NCBI GenBank assembly: GCA_030267565.1 | Contig: BRXU01000002.1 | Coordinates: forward strand, 7,879,001 to 7,943,000 | Length of the DNA stretch: 64,000 nucleotides | Direction: 5' to 3' | From: Pleodorina starrii | Taxonomy: Eukaryota; Chlorophyta; Chlorophyceae; Chlamydomonadales; Volvocaceae | Shown: piece by piece, positions 24,601 to 36,753 of the stretch | How positions within the stretch are numbered: position 1 is the stretch's first letter | How the letters are laid out: each line of letters opens with the position of its first letter | The notes under the pieces: model-generated | Told to the model about the DNA's origin: nothing | Seen by the model: only the letters and a program-made list of their open reading frames with translations | Databases searched by the model: none | Position numbers and translations under genes: made by a program

Positions 24601-26621
24601 CGTGAATGAATGGTGTGATGGGGCTCATGCTCTCTCAAGAGCGATCCGTGGACGATCTTGGAGTGCAAAGAGCAGCTCACAGACTCAGGTGCTGCAAGGG
24701 ATGGGGATGCCCCAATTGGCAACCCCCCCCCCCCAGCCAGCCAGCCAGCCAATCCACCCCGCTCTGAAGCGGACCCGCAACGCCCGGGCCCCCGTTATTA
24801 CGGCAGGCCGCTGGCAGGCTGGATGGATGGGTGGGTGTGTGGAGCCCGTGAAATGCCGCGGACGCCGACCCACATCACATGCGCACCACGATCCACGAAC
24901 CGAAACGAACTTAACCGAAACGAAACAAACCGCGGCGGAAGCGCCCACCGCCCACCGAACGAAGAACAAGGCCCGCGCCGGCCAGGAACGACCGCGGCCG
25001 CACCTCTTACCCTTTGCAAACACAACGAACCATGAACGGATCCGAGCCCCGACCTCCGAGGAGGCGGCGCGTACCGGTATGTGTACGTAACCGTAAAAAA
25101 CACGAGCGACAGCCGAACATGCTTAAGAGACATGAAACACACCGTGCCTTTTGCATGAACTTGAGCAGGAAACCGCGCGTTAAAATGAGCGCAAGCAGCG
25201 CAAACGAACATGAGCAGATGCGCATGAGATACGGTATCCTGGACATGGTGAGGAATGGGACAACAAACAAAACCTCATTCCCGCTGAAACGAACAAACTT
25301 CATAGCGGACATCGTACGTATGCGCCAGAACGCAGGAGACACGTCCCCGGCCAGCGCTGTACTGCCACTGCTATACTGCCACTGCTATCGATTATTGACA
25401 GCCGGCGACCGGCGCTGCGCGGCCCGTCCCGTCGGAAAAAATACATGCCGTACAGTTGTACGGCGCAGCGGCATCGCGCCTCCAAGTCGATCTTGCAAAA
25501 TCCCACCGGCCTGCCTGCCTAGAACGAAGTACGATCAAGAGCGCCCACCCACCCATGCGCCACGCCGCATAAACAACAAAGTCATACCGCTAGACGTGCC
25601 GCTAGTTGGTACGACAGTTGACCGCCAAACAGCAAACCCACGTACGGCAGCGGGGCCGCGGAAAGAAAAGAAAAGAACATCATGAACGACCATTTTGACT
25701 CCTTTGCAGTAGCTCATGTCTTCTTCAACTTGGAACGGAACGTAACAAGATCATGACGTTTGCGTGATTCCGCAATTCATTTCCCCCCGCCCCCCCCGCC
25801 CCCCGCCCGCCCCGGCATCTTCTTTCTTACCCTTCCATCTCCCACCCCCCGCAGCCGCCCCAGACAGGCGGCAGTCCATGCAACGACTAACGGAAATAAA
25901 GTACGGCACACAGCACCGCATGCGGAGTGCCGTACCATCATCTCTCGCACCGCCAGTCCGCCATCATCACAACCGCCGCCACGGTCTCCCGAAAGCCGAA
26001 AGCCGCGGAGCGCCTCGTGGCGCCTCATTCGGACGCAACCAATCACGCGCATGCATGTTCGCGCATGTCAGCGATGACAGCGACACAAACCCAGCTTCTG
26101 CAGTGCCACATACACATACACATATACACGCGCATCTTTCCCGCCCGCCCCCTGCCTGCCCAAATTCGGGCCCCACTTGCCGCCATTCATTTTAACTCCA
26201 CATCTTTGCAAAACAATCTAAAGCCACGCCTGCCATAAAAATGTTCACTTTACACATAGACTTACACACATACTTACACATACACACTTACACACACGCG
26301 CGCGCACGCACATCTTTGTGGCGCACCGCAGACAAAAACAAAACAGGGCCTTATTGGACCGAATGCAGCCCTCGATGCGGATCAACCTCCCGCCTCCCGC
26401 CGTACACATCCACGTGTCATCGTGTGACGCATCAGGGCGGGGTCGGTTCGTGCGCCTGCCGTACTCTGCCGTACATACATGCCGTACAACTGCATCTTGT
26501 GTGCTACACCACATTACGGTACGCCCACCCCGGCGCAATAATGGGGAGGATGCGCCTTCCGCACCCAATTCAGGGCGACGACGTGCGGAAAGTGCGGCGG
26601 AAGGTCCCCCAAAACAAGAAG
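21621..26621. other. Intergenic, no gene supported
   Basis: About 5 kb between the start of the exchanger gene and the 3' end of the proline dehydrogenase gene. Open frames are short and lack domains. A copy of element C at 25810-25838 is followed by an acceptor-like sequence ending near 25853, which would fit an unrecognised plus-strand exon, but I could not build one. Simple repeats include (CATC)n at 24496-24516. Confidence 0.45.
25810..25838 (+). repeat. Dispersed element C outside a known gene
   Basis: Plus strand reads ccccggcatcttctttctta followed by ccc, then a pyrimidine tract and ccccgcag. This is the same arrangement seen ahead of acceptors elsewhere. Confidence 0.65.
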
Positions 26622-26626
26622 TTACA
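26622..26626 (-). terminator. Candidate polyadenylation signal TGTAA
   Basis: The minus strand reads TGTAA about 230 nt past the proline dehydrogenase stop. TGTAA is the usual poly(A) signal of chlamydomonad algae. The predicted 3' UTR between them holds (CGGG)n and a 9-bp gaaagacgc repeat (26742-26850). Confidence 0.6.
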
Positions 26627-26741
26627 TTTTTTAAATAAGTGCGCTACTGATGGGATATGGGATATGGGACCAGATCAAAACGACGGGCAGCCAGGCAGCT
26701 GCAAAACAGTTGTCGTCCCAGAAAGTCGACGCGCGTTGCGC

Positions 26742-26850
26742 CTCCGCCCGCCCGCCCGCCCGCCCGCCCGCCCGCCCGCCCGCCTGCCCGCCTGCTCTTT
26801 CGCGTCTTTCGCGTCTTTCGCGTCTTCCGCGTCTTCCGCGTCTCGCACCC
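26742..26850. repeat. Simple repeats in the PRODH 3' UTR
   Basis: A cccg array is followed by about five copies of the 9-mer gcgtctttc or gcgtcttcc. Both lie just past the proline dehydrogenase stop codon. Confidence 0.9.
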
Positions 26851-26855
26851 CCAGT

Positions 26856-29800
26856 TCATATTGATCCGTTGACCTGCCTGCCGACCTGCCCCTGCTGCTG
26901 CCGCCGGGCGATCTGCGCCTGCGCCGCGCCCCGCCGCGCCGCCGCGCTGGCCCCGGCCCCCGCCCTTTCAGAGCCCCGGGCGATCAGCTCCGCCGCCGCC
27001 GCCCCCAGCTCCGAAACCGGCTGCTGCACCAGCCGCCGCCACAGCTCCCGCTCGATGAGCTGCAGCTCGTCAGGCGGACCGCCAACCTGTTCGGGTGCCA
27101 CCAAAATACCGTACACGACGGGGGCACGCAGAGCATGGCTGTCGTACGGGTGCCGTACGTCACGTCATATTGGGTAGTGCGAAACGGGGCCGGGTGCAAA
27201 ATGGGTACCATAAGGATAGGTAGGTAGGTAGGTTACATGGTCATGGTGATGATGAGGGAAGAGGGAAGCGGAAAGAGGGGATAATAAAAACGATAAATCG
27301 CAGCGGAGGAAAGCGGGGAGGTGACTACACCACACCACAACGCAAACGCAAACGCACCACACCACACCGCACCGCGCCGCACCCACCCACCTGGAGCGCA
27401 GTCTGCGTCTCACGGATGCATCGTACCAAGTACGGCACCACGTTGTCCACGTCACCCAGCGGGCAGTGCTTGTACACCCTGAGAAATGGAAAGGGCGACA
27501 GAGGGCGGCGGCGGCGGAACATGGGAGCGGCGGGTAGTACACGAGTACGCAGTACGACATGTGCCGTGCTCGCTGGTGTGACGAGAGGAGAAGTGAGGGC
27601 GCAGGGGCCCGTCTCGCCGCAACGGAAACGTAACGGCCGCAACGGGTGCTTGCCAGCCCCTGCCACCGAGGGGGTCTCTCCGCCACGACGTCCCAACCCC
27701 CGTTCCAACCCCCTTCTCCCCGTCTGGCTCCATGCCACCCCACCGTGTGGCCCACCCGCCCGCCATACACACACACAAACACACACAAACACACCGCAAA
27801 TCATACCTACCTATCGGCTTAAAGTCCTTTCCCTCCTCCTTTCCGTTCCCTTCCCTCCCTCCCCTTCCCTTCCCTCCCTTCCCGCACTGCAGGCTCCGCT
27901 CGCCACCATCGCCCCCCTTCAATCCACCGCCGCGATCATATCTACTACAACCCCACCCCACTCCTCCCCCCCACACACACCCTCCCTTCCCCTCCCCTTT
28001 CCCCCCCCCCCTCCCCCTTCCCCTCCCCCTCACCTGTACCCCGCTGCCCCCAAGCTGAAGCTGAGGCTGTCCGCAACCCCCAGCTGCTGCCCGAAGTACA
28101 AGGGGGGGGCCTCCTCCTGCTCCTGCTCCGGAACCAAACCCCACCGGCTCATGGCCCCCACCGCCGCCTCCACCACGGAGCGGCTGTGGGAGGACAGCAT
28201 CACCTCAGCGCCGCCGGAGAGTACGGCAGCCAGCAGCAGATCCAGGCAGGCCAACTCCAGGGAGGCGGAGGCGGAGGTGGAGGCGGAGGCGGAGGCGGGA
28301 CCGCCCACCTGGGGGACAACGGAGGGGATAGGGGGACAGAGGGAAGGGAAGGGAAGGGACAGGGAGGGGAGGGTAGAGGGTAGAGGGCGCGGAGCGGAGC
28401 GGAGCGGAGCAAGAGGGCTGCAACTCATGGATGCGGCTGGGCAGAGGGCCGCGTAGGCAGAGCGGGAGAGCTGCACGTGTTGGAGGTGGCTGCCGAGAGA
28501 GAGAGAGGGCGAGATGGCCGAGACCGATCGAGACATGCGGGACAAGACGTCACCGACCGACTGACTGACTGACTGACTGACTGACTGAGCGCTGAAGTCA
28601 GGTCATCCTGCCTTACACCCCAACACGCTCCACCCTCCGGGGCGATGCTCGCCTCCCCGCCTCCCCCCAAACACACAATCAGGCACACACACGCGCACGC
28701 CATACACACACAGTCACACACACGCGTACAACACACACACACCGGCACACACACACGCACCAGCTGTGCCCCCAGCCTGTAGCCCTCCCTCCCCGCCCGC
28801 TCCAAATCCGCCCGCAGCCGCTGCGGAGTGTCCGGCAGGTGGGCCGCGTAAGTCAGGAACACGGCCGCATTGCCACCGCCGCCCTCGCCACCACCGTCCT
28901 CGCCACCGGCCTCGCCGGCTGCTGGATCGGTGGTCGTTGTCCGTTGGCAGTTGTATCGCCGCATGAGGTCGTGCGCAATGTGCTCCAGGGCGGGGCGCCG
29001 CTGCGGGGCCTCGTCCGCCTGAAACAACAGCTTGACGCCCTGTTGTGTGTGTACACGTGTGTGTGTGTACACGTGTGTGTGTGTACACGTGTGTGTGTGT
29101 GTGTTTGGGGGGCGGGGGGAAGAGGGAAGGGAAGGGTGGAGTCAAGAGCGGCAGCAGCCCAGGGGGACGAAGTGCGGCAGTGCAGTACAGCAGTAGTACG
29201 GCAGACGGCGGGAGGGAGGGAGGGAGGAGAGGCTCGCTGAGGCTGCGCCAGGGACGACGGCTACGGCACACATGAGAAGTTGTCCGCGCTCCGGAACCAG
29301 CGGCAACGAACGTGAGAGCGTCTCCACCTGAATGGGGTTGAGTCGAGTCGAGTCGAGTCGAGTCGAGTCGAGTCGAGTCGAGTCGAGTCGAGTCGAGTCG
29401 AGTCGAGTCGAGTCGAGTCGAGTCGAGTCAGGTGGAGTCAGGTGGACTGTGGAAAGTGGTAAACGTCGCAGCGCCCATTACGCTCATTCAGTTGCCCTCA
29501 ACCCTTTTCTCCCCCTCGCCCCGCCTCGCCTCGCCCTCCTCACCTTGTCCACCGCCCGCTCCGCCAGCCTCTCCAGCCGCCCCTGGAGCAGTTCCAACTG
29601 CCGCAACTGAACCGCGCTGAGGGCCGGCGGCTCCTCATCGCAGCAGTCGGGTCCTGCCGCGGGGTTGGGAGTTTGGGAGTTTGGAATGGAGTTTGGGATG
29701 GAATGAATGGGTGCACGCCGCGGCGGGGTTGTGTGGAATGTGTGAGTTGTGCGTGTGTGTGCGTGTGCATGTGCGTGTGTGTGTTTCGCCCCCGGCTCTC

Positions 29801-32268
29801 CGGTCCCGGGGAAGATCAAGCGCGCGTTTAAGGCGGGACGGAGAAACGTGCAGGCAAGGAATGGGCAACGGCACCCTGCAATGGCATCTGCCATCCGCTC
29901 TTGGATATGTAACCAGTCGTCATTCAACCCCTTCAACCTGTGCCGCGCCGTGCCGTGCCGCATCCCTTCCCAAGTTCTCATCCTTCCCTCCCGCCCTCCC
30001 GCCCTCCCGCCCTCCCGCCCTCCCACCCTCCCGCCCTCCCGCCCTCCCACCGGGCCGGTCGATGACCTCGTATGCCCTCTTTGCACCTCATCCAGCGCAT
30101 ACCGACGAACATGACGGCCCGCATGCCCCCACACCCCTCCCTCCCTCTCATCCACCCACCTCCCTGCACCTCTTCAAGGCAAGGTGGTTAATGACGGTGC
30201 GTTTCGATGACGGCCCGCTCCCTCCCCGCTCCCCCTACGTGCGCCTCTCCCTCCACACATACACCCACACACTCCACCCACTCACCCACCCACCCACCTC
30301 CTCGCAGCTCCCCCGCCAGAGCGGCCACGGTGCGCAGATCCAGCCGCCGACACCAGCTCACGACATCCACGGGGCCATCGTCACTGCTGGTTTCGGAGCC
30401 GGCGACGGGGCAGGCGGGCGGAGGCTGCCGCCAGTGCTCTTCGCCATCGCCCTCGCCATCGGGGCCTGCACATACAGCCAAACGCAGAGACGGATGCGAA
30501 CATGGTCACATGTCGGGTTCGCATCCTGAGTGCGGGCTGCGGTTACTCCTACGCGCACTACAAGACGACGTTTCGGAGCGAGTTGGCTTGACCCTGGGAG
30601 GGCGGCCAATGACCCTGGCACACCGCCAGCCTACGAGCCTTATCATCTAGCCCAGTCGAATGGCTGGACCCGTTAGGCCGCTTCTGCTTGTGCCCCGGTA
30701 AGTGGCAGGTAGTACTGCGTGACGCCTGACCCACATTTTCCCGAAAAAAGAAATGCTTCCAACCAACCAAACAAACAGCACGCTGGCTGCGCATTCCTGT
30801 GACTTGCTGCTGCCACCAAGGGGGCACGCTGGGGCTGCGCATTCTAATGCGCAACTCATGGCCCTCAAGACGCACAACGAAGACCAGACGCGCAGAGGCC
30901 TCTGGATCGCCACCCAGTCCCAACGCATGTCTCCCACACCTCCGCAGTCCCATCCGGAACCGTATCATTACATACAACGTCCTCTTCGCTGCTCTCAGAA
31001 ACCCCTTACACACAACCCTAAAACCCCAACACCCTCTCCCAACCGTCAGCCCCGAGCCCCATCGCCGCCTACTCACCGCTGCCCACCGCCGCCGCCGCCG
31101 CCGCTGCCAGCTTCTCGCCGACCACCCGGTCAAAGCTCTGGCGGGAGACCCAGACGCCGCCGCCGTCGCCGCCATCGCCGTCGTCGCCGTCCGCCTCCCC
31201 GCCAAACGCCGAGTGCAGTCGGCCCAGCGCCGCCGCCAGGGTCTCGAGCAGACCCGGAGCGCACAGCGCCGACAGCTGTGCGGCGACGAAGCCTGTGCCG
31301 GGCAGCACGGCTGTCGTGTCGATGGACGCGAGCAACGAATCCAGGCACCGATCGCACTGCGCCTCCGCCGCCGCCGCCGCCTCAGTCCCGGCCTGGGCCT
31401 GAAGGTGATGATGGCGGTGGCGCAGCGGTGGCGATGGCGCGGCGGCAACACCGGTGCGGGCGCGGGCCATGCCGTCAGCGGCGCCGGCGGTGTTGTCTGG
31501 GTGTGTGGCCAAGTTGAGGATAGCGCCCACGCCGTTGGCTCGCAGGGAGTTCATGCGCGCCCAGACCTCCGCCGGCGCGCCGCCAGCGCAGAAGTGCACG
31601 TAGAAGACTTCTCGCAGCCATTGGGGCGCGATGGTGGGAGGCGAGGCGGTGCCGCTGCTGTCGCGGCGGTCGACGCTAAGGAGCCACTCGCTGTGTTGCA
31701 CGAAAGGCGGCAGCGAGCAGAGGCGCAGGACCAGCAGGGAGCGGCAGAGGTCCCTCGTGCTCGCATGCTCGTACACGGTCTTGTGGTCCTGCAGGGGAAA
31801 TAGAGAGGGCGATGACTAGGCAAGAGCGCCGCGGGGCTGGACGTGGATGGCGGCATCTGGGAGGGCGATGGCAAGGTCAGCACTGATTGCGGAATGTGAT
31901 GCTGCAGGCTGAAGTGAAAATATGTCGGTTGCAAACAGGGAAGCTGATGATCATCAGCGAGGTGCTTTCGGTCTGGGTACCGTATCGGCATTGAAGGTCG
32001 AGCGGTTAAAGACTTCGACAGTGGGGTTTGGTCCCATGGATGTGAAGCAATAAATGCAATTCGCTTAGTAGCTCACCGTGAAAGTTATGGTACAACCGGC
32101 GCTGCTCGGCGGAGGCGCGGACGCCGCGGCCGCAGCCTTCGCGCGGCCGCGGCAACTGCCCGGTGAGCGCCGTGTTAACGCTCGCAGAGCTCCAAACTGG
32201 CTCCTCACAGGCAGAACGGAAGTCATTCTTGTAAAGGCCCAAAGGTCCTGCACCGTAAAGCTTCGCAC
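26856..32268 (-). CDS. PRODH: Proline dehydrogenase, mitochondrial
   Basis: This FAD enzyme oxidises proline to pyrroline-5-carboxylate in mitochondria, the first step of proline breakdown. Eight exons close in phase to 684 aa: 32268-32077, 31788-31077, 30465-30298, 29653-29544, 29039-28761, 28308-28034, 27478-27391 and 27086-26856. Residues 1-64 are Arg/Ala/Ser-rich and acid-poor, as in a mitochondrial presequence; Met15 is an alternative start. Family blocks are DLCRSLLVLRLCS (exon 2), GVKLLFQADEA (395-405), FLTYAAHLPDTPQRLRADLE (455-474), CLDLLL (508-513), YFGQQLG (558-564), YKHCPLGDVDNVVPYLVR (exon 7) and LIERELWRRL in the last exon. Ala/Gly/Asp-rich insertions make it longer than usual. 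The canonical RGAYM active-site segment after AQL (487) is missing in this model; see findings. The exon 3 donor has two in-phase choices (30298 or 30286). Confidence 0.9.
28552..28588. repeat. (GACT)n array in a PRODH intron
   Basis: About eight copies of gact lie in the intron between PRODH exons 5 and 6. Confidence 0.93.
29043..29106. repeat. 20-bp TG/ACGTGT repeat before an acceptor
   Basis: Three copies of tgtgtgtacacgtgtgtgtg lie immediately upstream (in transcript terms) of PRODH exon 5. The transcript reads as a CA-rich tract leading into AACAG. Confidence 0.9.
29338..29431. repeat. (GAGTC)n pentanucleotide array
   Basis: About 18 pure copies of gagtc lie in the PRODH intron between exons 4 and 5. 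Confidence 0.97.
29988..30052. repeat. 8-bp (CCCTCCCG)n array
   Basis: About eight copies of cctcccgc, with a few ccctccca variants, lie in the PRODH intron between exons 3 and 4. Confidence 0.9.
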
Positions 32269-33513
32269 GTCAACTTCCGGCGGGACGGGACGCAGATGGA
32301 CTTGTCTGTTGCGACGCTGATTCTACGATCAGTACTTAATTGCCCCTATACGCTTCACAAACTGGCTCCTTAAACTGAAAACGGACGACAAGCCAGCCAA
32401 CCTAACTCGCTGGGCACAACTGCGATTGGCCTATTGCGGGACACCAAGATCGAAAACTAACAGCGCAGTACTGGCAATACTGGTAATGTCAATTACCGTT
32501 ATTAGCGCTGATTGCTGCTCAATCACTCCTGCCATGTAAATAGGATTGCCGCGAGCTGCATGAGGCATGAGGCATGAGGCATGAGGCATTACATGTGTAC
32601 GAGCCAAAATGGCTGGTAACATGCGTCCCCCCACAACGGTTATCCGTCAAGCTGCGTCCCGTTTTCCGTACGCGTTGCTAAATCGTGCAGAAGCTCTTGC
32701 ATGGCTCCCTGCTCTGTGCAAGGCATGCCCCTGGGTTAGGATTTATAGTTTGTCTAGCCGGCACGGCTAGTGAACGGTATGAAAGCTGGTCTCCCTTATC
32801 GAACACTGTCGAACACACCCTGAAGTGTCGGAAAATATCGCAACTCAGCGGACAAGGCACTTGCCGGCCACCACCATCAGGGTTTTATAACACTTTCGAT
32901 AAATTGTGGAGTCCATGGCTGCAAAAATGCACCAATGACAACTAGCGGAAGGTCGTTACCTGTCGGTACACTCCTGTACATACCTGTACTGTTTATGGGC
33001 CGCGCGGCCGCCCTTGCCAGTTCGTCTGAGCCACGTTACCCTCGATACATGCAAGCGTAGCCCGATCTTGCGAAATGGTTCTGAACATGCACAGCGAGCG
33101 CCGCGGGAATACTGGCATCGTTCACAGAAAATCCAGCAGAACCTTGTTACACATCTCTTGACTATGCGCTCGCTAACTTGGTTAATGATTTGCTATTGAT
33201 CTGGACCTCATACTTGCCCAATTCGAGGGATGACGAATTGACGATAGTGACGACAGGCGGTTGGCGGGAGGACGAGCGAATCGTTTTGTTGTTTACTGAT
33301 AGATTGGTTTACTGTAGCGCGGTATCATAAGTCTTTCATTTTAAAGCCAATACGACTTGTTAGAATCTACACTCAACTTCATGTAGTCAGGTAACTTTGG
33401 ATGGGAACATGGGATGTCCCCCTATAGGGATGTCCGCCTGTCCCCCTGGCGGTGGCAAGCGGCTCCGGTGGCTCCCGCACGCAAGCGGTCCTGCCCCAAG
33501 GGTTGCACCAGGT
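32269..33513. other. Intergenic, upstream of PRODH
   Basis: No supported exon. The PRODH promoter should lie at the left end. A 7-bp gcatgag repeat (four copies) occurs near 32560-32590. The stretch 33180-33400 is AT-richer than its surroundings. Confidence 0.5.
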
Positions 33514-34963
33514 GCTGAGGCGCTGTCGGTTGGGATGTTGGGAGTTGAAGTTAACCGACCTACCAGCCGGGCCTCACCTTAATCGCACCCCAACTCGCAT
33601 AGGGCCCCGCCCGTGAGCACCAACCACCTCGCACGCAATCTTGTGAGCATGGCATCTAGACCTGGTCCTGCCTGCCTGCTGCTGAGCTCATACTTAACGG
33701 ATGTTACACTGTGGGCGACTCGTCCTGAGGCAGGACGAGCACCGGGGGCCCTGACCGGGCCGAGACACAGCACAGGGGCGGGCACGCGGCTACATCCGTC
33801 TGCCCCGCCGTGCGCGCCTCACTCCCTCACTCGTGCCAGCCAGGGGCACCCTCCACGGCCCCTGGCCAACCAACTCAGCGGTGCAGACGACTGCAGGCCG
33901 CGCTTAGCGAGAGCCACATGAGAGGCATCCCAAACCTCAACAAAAACCCCTACCAAGACCAGCTCTCACCCCCCGCCTGGCCAGCCTCCTCACGCGCTCA
34001 CGAGGCTCTAGAGCTCTACACAACGAGCGCCTCCGAACGCCCTCTACCCCTGGGGCAGGGGCTCAACACAACGGGGCGGCACTACCGCAGCCCAAAACTA
34101 CGAGGCAAGGGAATGCCCGCCCAGGGCCCCAGGCTGGAAACGGTCCCGCACGAGAAACGAGGAGAAAACCAAGCAGTTGCAGTGAAGGTTGCAACTGGTG
34201 CAGCTCGAGAAGGGCCAGCAAATGCAGCAACCTCTGCAAGGTCCGCAGGGGCTCCCACCGTGAACACCAGCGTCGCAGCAGGCAGGCCCAGGGGTGTGGC
34301 CGCCCCAGTCCACTCGGGCCGCAATACCCAGCCGGCCAGGTGGTGGTGGTGTCCTTCCACGCCGCGCCAGCTTCAGTGAGCTGCAGGTGGGGTCGGCCTC
34401 TGATGCTGCCTGACTCCACCTGCAGCTCACTGAAGCTGGCGCGGCGTGGAAGGACACCACCACCACCTGGCCGGCTGGGTATTGCGGCCCGAGTGGACTG
34501 GGGCGGCCACACCCCTGGGCCTGCCTGCTGCGACGCTGGTGTTCACGGTGGGAGCCCCTGCGGACCTTGCTAAGCGCGGCCCGCAGTCGTCTGCACCGCT
34601 GAGTTGGTTGGCCAGGGGCCGTGGAGGGTGCCCCTGGCTGGCACGAGTGAGGGAGTGAGGCGCGCACGGCGGGGCAGACGGATGTAGCCGCGTGCCCGCC
34701 CCTGTGCTGTGTCTCGGCCCGATCAGGGCCCCCGGTGCTCGTCCTGCCTCAGGACGAGTCGCCCACAGTGTAACACCCGTTAAGTATGAGCTCAGCAGCA
34801 GGCAGGCAGGACCAGGTCTAGATGCCATGCTCACAAGATTGCGTGCGAGGTGGTTGGTGCTCACGGGCGGGGCCCTATGCGAGTTGGGGTGCGATTAAGG
34901 TGAGGCCCGGCTGGTAGGTCGGTTAACTTCAACTCCCAACATCCCAACCGACAGCGCCTCAGC
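33514..34963. repeat. Large inverted repeat of retrotransposon-like DNA
   Basis: The left arm 33514-34390 and right arm 34416-34963 are near-identical reverse complements with a 25-bp spacer. The left arm has 329 extra bases (33909-34237). Without them both arms are 548 bp. Each arm encodes the outward-read peptide SSRQAGPGLDAMLTRLRARW (minus in the left arm, plus in the right). The same peptide occurs in the fragment at 35682, which continues into a non-LTR reverse-transcriptase tail. Confidence 0.92.
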
Positions 34964-36753
34964 ACTGTGCTTGGCTGGGCCACGTAACCCGGACACGTAA
35001 CAGGCTGCAGCTCTGTGCTTGGCTGGGTCACGTAACCCGGCTCTTTTTTCTACCAGAACCTGCGGCTCGGGCATGGAGCTCGTCTTCATAGACGGGGCTG
35101 CGTCGTCCGGCTCGTTACTGAAGTCGAAATCTGCGAAAGATACAGCCGACACGTGTGAGGGATAAGTACTGGCACTGACGTGTTTACAGTAACAGCTTCA
35201 GTTCGGCTGGAATTACCCAGTGTTCAAGAACCGCGGCCATCTCAACGCAGAGAAACAAAAAATGGCTACCAGATCAATCAGCGCCCTACCGGGGGTTTGC
35301 TCTTGTGGCCTCGCAGCCGCTTGATCACCCGTCTCGGAGTTGCGCTGGGCTCTGCATACCAGGCACAAGAACAAAAAGACACATTGGACCGACGTAAGCT
35401 ATGGATGGCAGTCATACTGCGTGTAGTGACCCAAGCGGCAACGAGGCGCTTCTGGTCCATGGTTCGTTCCAACAGCCTCTTTGTGCTTCGAAGCGTATTC
35501 CCGCAATTTGGTAGGCGTCTGACATTCTCCACGCCACACGATCCAAGACTCCGTGGGCGTAAGGTGCCGGCGACGCTATGCAACCGGAAATGCGGACCCG
35601 CGAGCAGACCTGAGGACGCTGTTCAAGTTTCTGGACACTACATTACCAACTATAAGGTTAAAGATTAATTTTCCGCAAAGCAGTATGAGCTCAGCAGCAG
35701 GCAGGCAGGACCAGGTCTAGATGCCACGCTCACAAGATTGCGTGCGAGGTGGCTGGTGCTGACGGGGGCCCTCTGCGAGTTGGGGCGCGATTTAGGCGAG
35801 GCCCAGCCCGCCGCGAGCGCGCCGCACGAACTTGCAGGTTATATGCAAGCGGTGTAGTCGAAGATGAGTTGCACGTGTTCATAGACTGCCCCGCCTACGA
35901 GAGTCTGCAGTCGACGTTTGCGGGCGAATAGTTCTAGGTGCGACCTCCCCTTGTCGCGACATGCGCACCATTATGGGGTGAACACCCCATCGAGCGGTGG
36001 CCGATTTTCTCTCTAGCGTTTGGGACACCATGCCACACACCAGGTAGGCACGCGGCGCTAAAACGCCCCGCGCCGAAGCGGTTTAGGAAGGTTGAAAGCT
36101 CGCCCGCCCGCAATCGTACCTCTACCAACAATGAATCGCCCATGCCCCCCCCCCCGGCCTTTGCGGACGCCCCCGCATCGTCCTTAAGCGTCCGAGGGCT
36201 GTTTGCGGGGCAATGAAAATGATGGGTCATTCCATTCATTCCTTCTTTATCTCCATCTTTATGCATGTGGCAAAGCCCTCGGAGCCCCCACGTATCTAGA
36301 CACCAAACCAATCTTGCCCTATCCCTGAAGCCGTCATTTTGGTAGGAAAAACCGCGCCTACTCGCGTCACCCCCCGCCGCTCACCACTGCCTCTGTCTCC
36401 GCCGCCACTGTCTCCGCCGCCACAACCTTCGCAGCTGCTCCCTCTTCGGCATTGGCCTACGCCGCCGCTTTGCGTACGGAAGACCCCCCAATCTCGACTC
36501 GCGTAAGGAACGGAAGAGGGACTTCGCACGCTCGCGCACAAAAGCGCTCGTAAGCACAGCTACACAAAAACACACCACTGCAAGAACTGCAATGCATACC
36601 CCGGAACCGAGTTGACTGGATGACGTGATGAGACGTGATGGCATGTCATATGAGTATCGAAACTACTATATACCGGTATCAAACTACTATATATGATAAG
36701 CAACAACGCATGTATAAAAGTTTAGTTATGACCCATATATGGTACACTAAGTC
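34964..36753. other. Intergenic with transposon debris
   Basis: Apart from the fragment at 35682-35931 there is no supported exon. An imperfect direct repeat (ctgtgcttggctggg...acgtaacccgg) occurs at about 34967 and 35012. The right end is the 3' flank of the minus-strand propeller gene and is AT-rich at 36655-36750. Confidence 0.5.
35682..35931 (+). pseudogene. Non-LTR retrotransposon 3' fragment
   Basis: Bases 35682-35809 repeat the right arm of the neighbouring inverted repeat with about ten differences. Beyond it the frame reads CRLYASGVVEDELHVFIDCP followed by AYESL and a stop at 35929. The pattern C-x(n)-EDE-x-H-x(4)-CP-x-Y is the zinc-knuckle-like tail common at the C-terminus of LINE-type polymerases. 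The upstream part is in another frame, so the copy is frameshifted and 5'-truncated. Confidence 0.6.

Noticed and set aside
35180..35668. 162-codon plus frame next to the retrotransposon fragment
   Set aside because: It may be transposon debris, but no reverse-transcriptase, integrase or transposase motif can be seen.
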